Below, one piece after another: positions 46,301 to 56,478 of a stretch of 64,000 nucleotides of DNA. Source of the DNA: Branchiostoma lanceolatum (Eukaryota; Chordata; Leptocardii; Amphioxiformes; Branchiostomatidae). Position numbers and translations under genes: made by a program. Where the stretch lies: the NCBI RefSeq assembly GCF_035083965.1, contig NC_089735.1:2544001-2608000 (forward strand), given 5' to 3'. The notes under the pieces are model-generated. The model did not search any database. It had not been told where the DNA came from and was given only the letters and a program-made list of their open reading frames with translations. Positions within the stretch are counted from its first letter, which is position 1; every line of letters starts with the position of its first letter.

Positions 46301-48590
46301 TGTCTATTTACAGAGTTGTTACCATTGTTGACACAACAAAACACAGGAGCCTACAATAGACAAAAGCAACACTGTAATAGCAAGAGAACAAATGACCAAA
46401 TTGCTTTTTAGGTGCACTAACGTTAATGCAAACAACATTTGAGATGGCATTCCACTTCTAAACAGGAAGTGAGGAACAGTGCTCTTTGGACTATGTAGTT
46501 CTATGTTCATATGCCTTACAGTTTTACATGTACCTAAACAATATCTCCATTCATAAGAAAGATCAATAAATTAAAACTAAATCAGTGCTGGGTTATTATT
46601 GAGCAGAACTGCGATTGTAGCACATTTTCTGTACACTTAACACTGACCCTCAGTACCCTCACATCACCTAATATTCTCCCTGCTGCATAACCCCATAACC
46701 AATGCAAAATTGGTAGCAATATCTACCATAGCAGGCTTGAGGTTAAGCTACAGTAAACACATTAGGGAGGGTCCAAAACTCAAGGAGCTTGTTGTTAGCA
46801 TCATAATCAATGGCCTTTTCAAGCAAGGACTTCCCACCATGAAAAACAAATTCAATGTATTACAAGCAGGGACAAGGTAACTTCTGATGTTCAGTAACTG
46901 TTACCAGGATAAAGAGGTAGTCAGGTAGTAGTTTCTACCCAAGGATGTTATCATCAGTATAACAGTAAAAATTATGTATTTTCATGTACATGTACAACAA
47001 ACTTAATGATTACTTATGAGCTAGAAATATGATCGCTGAAAAGTTCAGATCCATATGAAACTTCAAACTCATTTTTCACATAGATATACCATTCATGGTT
47101 CTTTGAAATTGATAGAAAAATCTTTGTGGTAGAAAAATATGTGTGGCCATATTGTGACAAATATATAATAGTCTACTTTATGCGCATAGTTTATTTGATT
47201 TTGACTAGAACTCTTATGAAGAAGAGTGTAGTTTTTGCACGCTTTTTGCTACCAGATGATATATGTTGTGATTATGAGGTGTGACACAGAGGAACAATAA
47301 GCTGTCAAGGCAATGAAAATTCCATGGAATTGTTGCATGCTGTACTCAAAGATTCAATCACAGTGATTTTCTCACAAAACAAGCAAGTCGTTATATGAGC
47401 GGATTACAGTAATCTTTTGTGGCATGGACATCGTCGAGTGTGAAAAATATACCTGAATGTGCTTGTGAAAACCCGAATGTGAGAATATGCAAATTAGCAT
47501 AATACTTTTTATGAGCTAAAAGTTTGCTGCTTTTAGATGGTGATATGTACATTACGAAAGTCAGATATTGCTACATTTCAAAATTCATAACTTTCAATTG
47601 GTCTTTAAACATGGAACTAACCAACAATGAGACGATGATTGCAAATGAGCTAATTACCAAAGACTAATGATCTAAATCTTTCGGAAAAAAAAAAAGATCA
47701 TGGGAAAATACATCATACGACATAGCAAAGCACCATGACTATATTCAATCTTTTCAGCTTTCCAACAATTGCAGTTGAATAACATTTATTTTCAGGGCAA
47801 GGCAGACCTTAAAACGTTTTCTATTTCAAGAAGCTTTCAAGAAGGAGTCTGTGCCTTTGGGTTGTAAGAAAAACATAAATAGGCCTGTAAGACACAATTC
47901 CTAAATTTGATTTTTTAGGAAAAACTATGCATAATTTGTCACAGGCATAAACTCCCATATGCATATGGCACACACGTATACATCACGCCCCCCTCCCCCC
48001 TTTCACAAATGAAGACACTTTCCTGTATTCATCTCGCACGGCTTCTTCGTTCTGTCTCCACACAGTTTTGTCCAAATCTAAAACCACTAGCGGATACTGA
48101 ACACCAGATGTCACTGGACGCAAAAACTGAAACGTTGCTAAAATTCGAAATCTAGTTTCGGCCATGTTGGAAAAACCCACATGGCATTTCACAGATCATG
48201 CCGGGATTCGGCCGGCGAGCAAGATACCTCCCGTACGCAGCCTTTAGGGCAAAACTGTGGCCCATTACTTGTAAAAATTTTCCAATATTGCCAAGGATAC
48301 AACATCTAGAGGAGAGAGATTGCTGAGTTTGTACTCTGGCCGGCTGAAAAATGCTTACCACACTGCGGAAACCAGCCTTGGTTCAAGATGGAGGTCACAT
48401 AAAAAGTTACTCCCTGCCCAACATATTTTCGACCAAAATTTCAATGAAACAAACGCTCTAAGCACGCAAGTCGCAGAAGTGAGGGGCGCAGACTGTTAAC
48501 TGGAGATTTGGGACGGATTTGGGGCAATACGGAGAGAGAAAACGGAGTAAATCTCACCTGTGGTTGCTTGGCGGGCTCAGCAGATGCCAT
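39213..48590 (-). CDS. EIF4E: Eukaryotic translation initiation factor 4E, complete, eight exons
   Basis: eIF4E binds the mRNA 5' cap and recruits eIF4G for ribosome loading in the cytoplasm. Coding exons (minus strand): 48590-48558, 44450-44329, 44046-43951, 43155-43092, 42616-42503, 41001-40862, 40129-40075 and 39272-39213. All borders are GT/AG and all phases join, giving 227 residues (human 217). Landmarks: HPLQNRWALWFFKND; cap-stacking tryptophans at residues 66 and 112 (TKTW and EPMWED, human W56 and W102) with the following glutamate E113; DTVEDFW ending at W83 (human W73), the eIF4G/4E-BP contact; RSKGDKIAIWT for the cap phosphates; C-terminus KSGSTTKNRF. The start is MASAEPAKQPQ. The last exon carries only 19 codons; it ends RFSV where I recall RFVV in vertebrates. 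Introns are full of MITEs and SINEs. The N-terminal tail (residues 12-40, rich in A and E) is longer than in mammals. Confidence 0.97.
39335..39415 (+). mobile_element. Retroelement 3' tail, (AATTC)n
   Basis: GGGTAAAATACCCGAAATAA AGAAATTC followed by ATTCA repeats is a typical retroelement 3' end with a microsatellite tail. Similar endings: 6570-6655 (AAATAAACTGAAACTGAAAC), 17690-17760 ((GAAAT)n), 42400-42485 and 56075-56135 (AATAAAGATAAAGATA). Confidence 0.45.
40275..40325 (+). repeat. (AATC)n microsatellite
   Basis: About twelve CAAT units in EIF4E intron 7, beyond the tail of exon 7. Other short tracts: (AAAT)n at 41202-41230, (AT)n at 43881-43903, (GAAA)n at 22640-22662. Confidence 0.8.
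40513..40673. mobile_element. Tc1/mariner-type MITE, copy 2
   Basis: TACTGTAATTGCATGGTTCG opens; CGAACATTTCTGCGTTTACA closes, then GTA. Same family as at 1382. It lies in EIF4E intron 6. Confidence 0.7.
41030..41205 (-). mobile_element. LINE 3' end with (TTCA)n tail
   Basis: On the plus strand (GAAT)n is followed by AAAACTTTATTACAGTGTCT TGCCCC; read on the minus strand this is a 3' untranslated end, AATAAAG and a TTCA microsatellite tail. The intron-6 boundary of EIF4E is just to the left. Confidence 0.5.
44418..44730 (-). repeat. Tandem array of the EIF4E exon 2 5' edge
   Basis: Four degenerate units start near 44418 (the real exon edge), 44513, 44599 and 44673, so spacing is about 95, 86 and 74 bases. 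Each has the exon-start block with an acceptor-like TTAGGA on the minus strand, followed by a GATAAACAAA...AACAAGATGCT...GTGACAAG spacer. Units 2-4 lie in intron 1. Confidence 0.8.
44786..45000. mobile_element. Tc1/mariner-type MITE, copy 3
   Basis: TACTGTAAATGCATTTAAG opens and CATTTCTGCATTTACAGTA closes; the TA duplication is preserved. It lies in EIF4E intron 1. A 3' fragment of another copy is at 45125-45187. Confidence 0.75.
45435..45599. mobile_element. Tc1/mariner-type MITE, copy 4
   Basis: AAATGCAGAAATGTTTGCAG opens (outer few bases lost) and CATTTCTGCATTTACAGTA closes. EIF4E intron 1. Confidence 0.65.
45690..45898 (+). mobile_element. SINE, 5'-truncated
   Basis: It begins inside the body (ATTTCAGATGGTGACATAAA) and runs to CCTCAATTGAGGATGACTGC TTTACC, matching 20045-20285 throughout. 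The tRNA head is absent. EIF4E intron 1. Confidence 0.7.
45905..48540 (-). other. EIF4E intron 1, unique part
   Basis: About 2.6 kb with no recognised element apart from AT-rich runs. It is unusually clean next to the repeat-filled rest of the intron, so it is a reasonable place to look for conserved intronic control sites. None can be named. Confidence 0.4.
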
Positions 48591-48760
48591 TTTCGCTCAG
48601 CCAGGATCCAATATGGCTCACAGGTCACGTGACGCCGGCTGCACCGCGGGATGATGGGAAATTATTTCAGACGATAGAAAATGTTTGTCGCCACGTGCAG
48701 GGTTTTAATAATGTTTCACAGAGATTTCGGACACTATGAAATGGAGGGAATTTTCACATT
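48591..48760 (-). promoter_or_regulatory. EIF4E promoter and 5' leader
   Basis: Directly upstream of the EIF4E start lie a GC-rich segment, a CACGTGAC-type E-box at about 48624-48631 (GTCACGTGAC) and an ATTGGATCC stretch. E-boxes of the CACGTG type bind MYC/MAX and USF; mammalian eIF4E is a known MYC target through such boxes. Use of this site here is an inference. No TATA box is evident. Confidence 0.45.
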
Positions 48761-48787
48761 ACAATTCACATTAACCTATCATTTAAA

Positions 48788-48963
48788 ACGCAATATTCCA
48801 GGGAGGAAGTTGTGCAAATATCTGCAACGTTTGTATTGAGTCCGATCATAGGGGATAACGTTATTCCTCCCTGGAACGCAATATTCCAGGGAGGAAGTTG
48901 TGCAAATATCTGCAACGTTTGTATTGAGTCCAATCATAGGGGATAACGTTATTAACCTCCTTG
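48788..48963. repeat. Direct duplication of an 88-bp unit
   Basis: Two units at 48788-48875 and 48876-48963 differ at few positions. Each starts with TTCCAGGGAGG; the first ends CCTCCCTGGA, so each unit is bracketed by short inverted repeats. Confidence 0.75.
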
Positions 48964-49664
48964 GTAAATTTGACATATAATAAATAAGCCATATAACATT
49001 AACCGCCATACAACGATCACATTTTGGTAGGACAAAAAGTTTCAAACATCGTCACGCTGATACACTGCAGTGTGAGAAATGCTTGGCCTCTCTGTTATTT
49101 TTCTCCTCCACTGGATGCGCCTTTATGTTATGTTGATATGAGTCTCTATCGTTAAAAAAACGTCTGTCGGATCGAATTAAACAGGTTAATTTCATCAGAA
49201 ACTGGTAAAATGTACCTGTTAAATGATTTAGCGAGTAAAAAAGCTCCTGTCGACGGCGCAAAATTATGTAACGTTACCTTTTATATTTCATTTCTAGACT
49301 TTATTTGGCCTTCTCCTCGAGATGAATGTTATGTCATAGTTCAGTGACTTTTCTAAGAACGACCCGCCAGGCAACACACCCATGGCCACCACCCATATCA
49401 CCCCTACCGAACCCGCCTATCACTGCAGTGTTGGTAACCCTGTAGTTACAAACGTGTATAAATAAATACCACTGACCAAGTTCACTTCCGGTTTGGTAGG
49501 TTTCCGGTGCTAAAATTGGAAGGGTTATACGAAGAGCTGTTCGAGCAAAATGTGTAGTGTTGTGTGCTTGGAAAAGTCGAAACGTATTTCTACACTTGGC
49601 CGGGGTGTTATAGAAGCATAAAGATTGATTTTGGAATGGTATACCGGTGTAAATCTGCTCGTAC

Positions 49665-49719
49665 GTGTGCGTGTGTGTGTATGCGTGTATGTATGTATGT
49701 GTGCGTGTGTGTGTGTGTA

Positions 49720-49779
<60 letters not shown>

Positions 49780-50000
49780 TGTGTGTGTGTGTGTGTGTGT
49801 GTGCGCGTGTGCGTGTGCGTCTGTGTCAGTCACGGTGTCTGTACCATGTAACGTTATATGTGTGTGTCTGTCGCGCGCACGGTGTGTGTGTGTCTGTGTG
49901 TGTGTCCGTGCGTGTGTTGGTGTCTGTGTGTGTGTCACGGTGTGTGTTTGTGCGTGTGTTGGTGTCTGTGTGTGTGTGTCTGTGTATGTTTGTGCGTGTT
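49665..50000 (+). repeat. Long (GT)n-rich microsatellite
   Basis: Pure and interrupted GT tracts with GCGT, TATG and CTGT variants and a short unique island (49826-49860). Alternating purine-pyrimidine tracts of this kind can adopt Z-DNA. The Val-Cys and Thr-His frames are artefacts. Confidence 0.9.
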
Positions 50001-50135
50001 ATTTTCACTACAGCCAGCGTAGAATGGCAGAGAGTCTCAGACCAGCTCCTCCCGTACCCAAATGACATCATCGATCGGTTGCTCACCGGTGCAGCGTTTA
50101 GCCCGCGGGTTGATCCTATTGTGTTGACAAATTGA
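49999..50135 (+). CDS. Weak candidate terminal exon
   Basis: After the long GT microsatellite, an acceptor-like TTTTCACTACAG is followed by an open frame with non-repetitive composition (VEWQRVSDQLLPYPNDIIDR ... and a stop at 50135). No upstream partner exon is identified, and no family is recognised. Its position directly after a microsatellite makes chance likely. Confidence 0.18.
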
Positions 50136-50199
50136 CTGGAAATGACTCAGTCCCGCCGGCTTATCCAGCAGGCCGGATTTGGGAAAACATACAAAAAAA

Positions 50200-50309
50200 A
50201 ACACACAGCATGACCCGCGTGACCCGTTGAAGGTGCTCGGTACTATTGTCTATTAATAGACAATAGTACCGAGCACCTTCAATGTGTCGCGCGGGTCATG
50301 CTGTGTGTT
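50200..50309. mobile_element. Double palindrome element
   Basis: Outer arms AACACACAGCATGACCCGCG and its reverse complement (50290-50309) enclose a perfect 56-bp inner palindrome (50227-50282) centred on CTATTAATAG. The strand should extrude readily as a cruciform or hairpin. Confidence 0.7.
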
Positions 50310-51265
50310 TTTTCCAAGAAAAAAAATAAGGGCAAGTTCCGTTCTATTCTTTTGCAAAATTTGCACACTTCTTTAACAGGTCACATTCACCTAGCCTCCA
50401 TAGCAGGCTCTCTGGGCCTTTTGGGCAGGGGGGATGATTTTAATTTTGATAAATAATTTTTGGCCGGTAGCGGATCGTGTGGAGCGGACAAAAAGGCTGG
50501 TACTCCGGCTAAGCTGGCCCACCGCCAGCCGAACAAACCGCAGGAAGTCTGTCCTACATCCATCCAAGAACCTGCTTAAGGCTAGTCCATTTCTAACCAA
50601 CAGGGAGAAGGGCGTCATAGCACCAAGCGCACGACTAGCACTGAAAAAGGATTCCATCTCATTTCAAAGATGTGAAAGGGGGGCAGAGCAAAAGGTCGCT
50701 GACATACTCTCCGCTGCCAGAAAAGCTGACCGGTCAGAAAACTTTGATACAATTTCCACTCAAGCATCTGCTTGGAGATTATTTCGGACACAGACTGCAA
50801 AGTGGAAGGCATAGACCTGCGCGAAGATGTATCAACCCCAAATCGGGACATATTGTCGACCGGATAAGATTCAATCCATTCACTCATCGGACACTTTTCT
50901 TTAAGCAGTTTCTGCTGCATGCTACTCAACAAAACGTCCATATACGGTAGATAATGTTTGTCAAACTGGATCAGGGTAAAGCCGACTCTGCGGTCTGTGA
51001 CGTCACATTTGTCCGATCAGTTCCAAGATCCCCAGGCAAACACGGTGACGTCAGCCCGCCTCAGGGCTGTATCTTCAACATTTATATGTGGTCTTTTTGT
51101 CTGATTACGTATTTTTAATTCCGATTGTGTCATGTTCTATCAAATCCCTTCCTTCATCACAAAACAGATAAGCATCAAAAAGAGTATAAAGTAGATATAC
51201 AGAAGAATAAAATCGACAATATCATAAAGACGTCATAAAACTCCCTAAACGCTGAGCCCTTATGT

Positions 51266-51451
51266 AGCCTCTACCAGGCTCCAGAGGCGACTGGAAAGAG
51301 TAGAAATTGGCCAAAAAGACAGCCAGTTGGTTCGTACAGTACGAACTGGCCGACTACTGACTAGCTCTGGCATGTTTCCTTTTTTTTTTTAGCCAACTTG
51401 TTTCCAAAATGGTGTCATGATTTTGTGACTGGTAGAGGCTACCCGTGATGG
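51266..51451. mobile_element. TAGCCTCT-type MITE
   Basis: Starts TAGCCTCTACCAGGCTCCAG and ends ACTGGTAGAGGCTA, with the family blocks GTAGAAATTGGCC and CTCTGGCATGTT. A small inner palindrome (CCAGTTGGTTCGTACAGTAC) is present. Confidence 0.6.
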
Positions 51452-51624
51452 AGGCTACTGGACTATAGGCTTAGCTAGTCCTAGATGTAGGTAGACAACA
51501 CACGTACAGTATAAGTAAACAGAAGAGCGTCGTAAAAATAAATCAGACACCGTGAACAGATGTTGAGGGTCGACTCGTCCTTTGGCTGAGATCCATCCGT
51601 GCCCAACTGGTCGCGTTTTCGCCT

Positions 51625-51965
51625 AGCCTGGATACCAGACCCCTCGAGCCCACGCTAGACGATAACCGTTTGGCTGGGGGAGGCCACATACGCGGTATAG
51701 TGAATGAATGAATGAATGAATGAAGACCTTTATTGCACATTTCTGCCACACTAGCTTGGCTAAGTACAGGTCACAACAAAACAAAATACAAGTACAGTTA
51801 ACGGATATAAAAGAAGATAGTGGTCACCCGGTCTCCCTTGGCACCCGGTCTACCTAATACTAGTATCCAGCGCGCTAGCTGCGCGTGGTGGCGGGACAAG
51901 TTGCTTCCCGGCCGCCGAAGGGATACGCGACTGACTGTAGCGCGGTGGTTTGGTTCCCAGGCTAC
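51625..51965. mobile_element. TAGCCTGG-type element containing a LINE 3' end
   Basis: TAGCCTGGATACCAGACCCC and GCTAGACGATAACC match the element at 13741. The right end is GGTTCCCAGGCTA. A (GAAT)n plus TTTATTGCACATTTCTGCC segment (51700-51800), the 3' end of a LINE on the minus strand, is inserted inside. Confidence 0.55.
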
Positions 51966-52129
51966 TAGTGTTCGCCTTACCTTCAAGTTAAGAATACGGC
52001 GACGTGAACATATAACGTTACATATGCATCAAGTTTTTCCGAGAAATTACGTACCCTTTTTCTCTACTGAGAAGGAGCACATGCCTATGCAGGTGCCAGG
52101 ATGTCGTGCCACGGTAAGCTTTGCATAAA

Positions 52130-53440
52130 AGTCCCTGAGTCATTCTCAGTCAGTCTGCCAACATCTGGACCGGTCTGGCGCGAAGTAACACTAGTGAAGT
52201 CACTCCATCGCTTTGCATAAGCGGTGAGGTTTACCCTTATGAAACGCGTGTCTTCTTGTTTCGTAACTTGGGCGGTTCCACATTGACTTCACAAGTTGGG
52301 TTCTAAGTGTGCGGACGGAGCTTGGACCGACCAAGTACAAGACCAATACAAGGTAAGCGATTCCTCAGTAGTCTTTCGGAGTTTGAGACTATATTATTAG
52401 TAGAATACTAGTACCCAGACACCATCTCGTATCCATCTAAGCGTATTTTGTCCGTATTTATGCTTTTATATGCAGTATATGATTTCTTGATGAGTTTGTG
52501 TTTAGTGGCAGGGCAAATATAAGTGCGTATGTACCATATGTATGTGAGTATGCCATCAGCTATCACTATGTCTGCAATTGTCTTTACCTGATTTGAATTA
52601 AGAAAAAGAATACCCAGCGCTGGAAAATATAGTGAGAATGTACTTAAATCTGGATGTAAGCCGTCTGCTCATTTGTGTGAATTCGTAAACGCGTACATAT
52701 ACAGGAGTTACGTTGCAGTGCTTGATAATTCTTAAGATCATTAAAACGCGTTTAGTATCTACCTGCGAATAAGGTACAAAGCGGTACTGGGTACTGGTGG
52801 GAGACTATTCCTGCGTTTTACAACCTTAAATGTTACAGCTTTAATCTATTTCAAGTATCTGCGGTTGGACGTCATTTATTTTTCGCCCTTCAAATTCAAG
52901 AAGTTTTCTCGCGTTTGTTAAATGAATGCCCTCAGATTCGAAGTTCACCTGTAAGTCTAGCTCGCTTAAGTGACCTGTGTTTTTCTTTTCTCAAGAAAAG
53001 TAGACTTGTTAGTCGTAATCACGACATTTCAGATACAGAAAATAGCGTTCTGTTCAGCCGCGAACGTTTAGATGAAAGTGCTTTTGTTGGTTTTGACAGT
53101 CTTAAGATCCCCAGCAGTCCCAGACAACTGGGACGTCACCAGACACTTTCACTATTTTCACTTTCTCCCATCGACGGCCAGACTGCCCAAAAGTCCTTCC
53201 AATATCTAAAGCAATACTTACTGAATTTTCCTTCCTCTAGCTGGCAGGTCCTACACATGGATATAAAACCAATGTTTTTCACATCCAAAAAGAGTATTGC
53301 ACTAGAACTTTAATAGAAGGATCAGTTTATGTAAACGTCTCGTATATTATATAAACCAGTGGGCGGTGCTTTTTCCTAATGAAATGCAGACTGAGTTGGC
53401 TGCTGGGGATTTTATCCTCTCCGTTGTTAGATAACTTGTC
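52130..53440. other. Possible 5' region of the NAT-like gene
   Basis: A donor-like CAAG|GTAAGC at about 52352 could end an untranslated first exon. A 132-codon frame at 52915-53313 has no domain signature. Otherwise unique, unremarkable DNA. Confidence 0.3.
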
Positions 53441-53979
53441 CTACTCTAGTCTCCGGCAAGCAGACCCAACGGTTGCAAAGACCGTACCCATAATCCAACT
53501 GGCAGAAGGAGTTTTTATAGCAACCCGACGGTGCCTGACAACTTCCCTCACTGACTGGAGCTTCTCTGGCTAGCTTGTACGAATTTAGCACCATGGAGAT
53601 CTGCTTGTAGATTAGTCCAACTCCCCGCCGGCAAGTTCTTGGCTGTGGGGATGAAACCACGAACTCCAGGACAATGGTAAGCGCGCGGTATTGTAGGACA
53701 GGCACAGTTTGCAGGCACAGAAATCACCCCCAGCTGCAGACGCCTGGGGAGGTTTATCACCAGACCCCACACGTACCCTATCGTCCATTAAAAACATTAT
53801 TACTGTCAGAAGTAAAAAAATAAAAACCTGTCCAGCCAGAAAACTGCACGACCTCTTCCAAAATATCTGCTTGGAGGTTTTACAAGCCCTTTTGCGCTGG
53901 ACACTTTCCAACTTGGTCAGTCCTTCCTAGACAGCGACAGAATGATCAATAAGATGATAGCGGTCGCTACAACAGGAAG

Positions 53980-54255
53980 AGGAAGAGACCAGATGGTGCA
54001 TAGGGTGGCGCCCATCCCCGTTTCAATAGCCCTTGGGCCACACAAAACATGTGCAACCGTCACTACAGTAGGATCCAGTAGGGGGCTAGTCCACTGATAG
54101 TGACGTTTAACTATCATAGCTCTTTCCCATGCCAAAGTGCTAAGCAGAGAAAGCAGAATGTACCATTTTGAAGTCTTTGGTATGACTGGGCCTGGGATTG
54201 AACGGACGACCACCGTAATGCAAGGCGAACGCTCTATTCACCAGGCCATTGCACT
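53980..54255 (-). mobile_element. tRNA-derived SINE
   Basis: Minus strand: head GCAATGGCCTGGTGAATAGA GCGTTCGCCTTGCA and box B-like CGTTCAATCCC, then a unique body. It lies upstream of the NAT-like coding start. Confidence 0.5.
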
Positions 54256-54718
54256 TGTACTGGTTCCACCATTTGCATTAAAACGTATCAATATTTAGTT
54301 CATTGAATGTTTCTTTGTTTTGTTTGTTTTCTTTAGATCTCCATTAGTGATACAATTCAATATGCACTATTCTTCCTGGAGTCCCTATACAAATAAATAT
54401 AATGAAACAAAATCTATACAATTGGTTAACTAAGAATTCAACAAAACAAAACTAGTGAAAACATAATCTAAATATGTAGTGGAAAGAAAACCAGAAGCAA
54501 TCATGACTTACGAATGCAAGTAACTTAAATAACCTGAGCATAATGTAAATACGAATGAGGAAACGCAAACATAATGATTAACATAAATTATAACAACATA
54601 ATAAACTGATTGATAATAATTCAAAACTAAATCAACCTTGACAGAATAAGATATACATGTTTTACAAAAGGACCGGAATTCTGTAGTGTATATTCATCAT
54701 CCCTGACATCTTCAACAG

Positions 54719-56439
54719 ATGGAAGGCCTGCTATTCCGTGTGGCGGGGCACGAAGACTACCCGGCCATGCTGAGGGTGTCGGAAGGCGTTCACAACGGCT
54801 GTGACTTCCTCCCCGCACTGTTTCACCGATGGGTGGACCAGCACAACAGGACTATTCTCCTAGCGGAATTGAATGGAACCGCAGTAAGTCAAATGCAGAG
54901 TAATTACCTCGCTCGTCAAAGGGCAAAGGGTCCAAGCAGATCTACACTGTGCCAAAAATCGCATATCATAGCCAGAGAAGCTCCAGCCAGCTTCTCTGGC
55001 TGACTGCTTGGAGATTAGGTGTAGATCTGCTTGGAGATTAGGCAAAGGGCACCTATAAGTTAAATGGGCTCCAAGCAATGTTAGGGCCCGAAAATAGGAT
55101 ATTTTGAAAGTCAATTTATTTAGTAGTTTCTATACATGATTAGTTCAAACAGCACGATCACAATGTATAGCCACGTCCATGATGCAAAATACGACGTCGT
55201 TGTGATGAGAAAATCGTCGGTGGGGTTTTTGTAAGCTTGCAAAACTAAGGAGATCGTCATTTTTGCGCGGTTGAAGAATGCTCAATGTATGAAGTTATTA
55301 CGTAAATGAGCTAAACAGTGTTAGTAAATGTCACTACCATAAAGATTTCAGCATGTGTTCATTTCCATTTTTGGGCCCGAATATTGCTTTGGGCCCCTCT
55401 AAGATCAGTTAACGTTTCGAGTCACTGTATTTTACGCGCTGTATTGAAGTTATGAATATTTTGGAACCGCAAGTGAAGAATCAGAGAGGGGGTAAACGGG
55501 GGGGGGGGGTGTCTAGAGATAACCGCAGTCTGAGAGAGAGGGAGACAAAGAACGGGAAAAAGAAGGAGGGAGATAGAGAGGGCCAGAGAGAGGGGGTGGC
55601 AGAGAAGACATAGAGAGGGAGGCAGAGAGAGAGAGATAGAACTCGTATAAACTACTTGTCTACTTCCTATTATACATTTATCATAGTATACAATTTTATA
55701 CATTTATTCTAAACATTGCATATGCATGGAAGTCAAGTAAGTACACATCCATGTATTATATGATGGCATGTGAATACTGTAAATGCATTTTAAGTTCGCG
55801 TGGATTTTAGTTCGCGGTAGGGAGAAAATGGCGTGTTCGCGGTGGTCTTAATTTCGCGTTTAAAACAATAGTAGCGCTACAGTAATAGGTGGGCAAAACT
55901 AAGAGCTTACCGCGAAAACCGCGAACATAAAACCACCGCGAACATTTCTGCATTTACAGTGAGTCTTTTTTTATTGTATCATGCATTGTATATATTGTAT
56001 TATGCTATGTATTGCCTTATTGTCGTATTCAGTGTGATTGTAATGTTAGTGGTCCGCAACATCAGCTTGTCTGCCTGGCGTTCCACTGTACATGTGTATT
56101 GTATTGTTGCAATTTCGAATAAAGATAAAGATACAGTAATTCTCCCTGTCCTCCCCAGGTAGGGTTGATCAGCACGTACATCGTGGACGGCGGGGACACG
56201 GCCCTGGTGCAGGCCTGGCGGGTCCACCCGTGCTGCCGCGGGCGGGGCGTGGGCCGGGTGTTACGGCAGTACGCGCTCAGCCTGGCCCGGCAGCAACACC
56301 CCGGCCTCCGGCGGCAGCGGTACTCCGAGAACGCCGTCATCTTCGACTCCAAACCATCCGGCGACGGTGTGAGGGAAGTTATGAGACAGGTATGGTGTTT
56401 TTATCTGAGATATTGTGTTGGGCGTGTCTGTGTGTGTGT

Positions 56440-56478
<39 letters not shown>

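Noticed and set aside
49525..50135. Val-Cys and Thr-His frames up to 156 codons
   Set aside because: Translations of the GT microsatellite; length comes from the absence of stops in GT repeats.
50434..50941. Overlapping frames of 126 codons (plus) and 108 codons (minus)
   Set aside because: Both strands are open over the same DNA and neither shows a family motif; the stretch ends in a CATCTGCTTGGAG transposon end, so it is probably decayed repeat.
52915..53313. 132-codon frame upstream of the NAT-like gene
   Set aside because: Contains an internal donor-like CCTGTAAGT and has no family features; not linked in phase to the first NAT exon, which follows its own acceptor.
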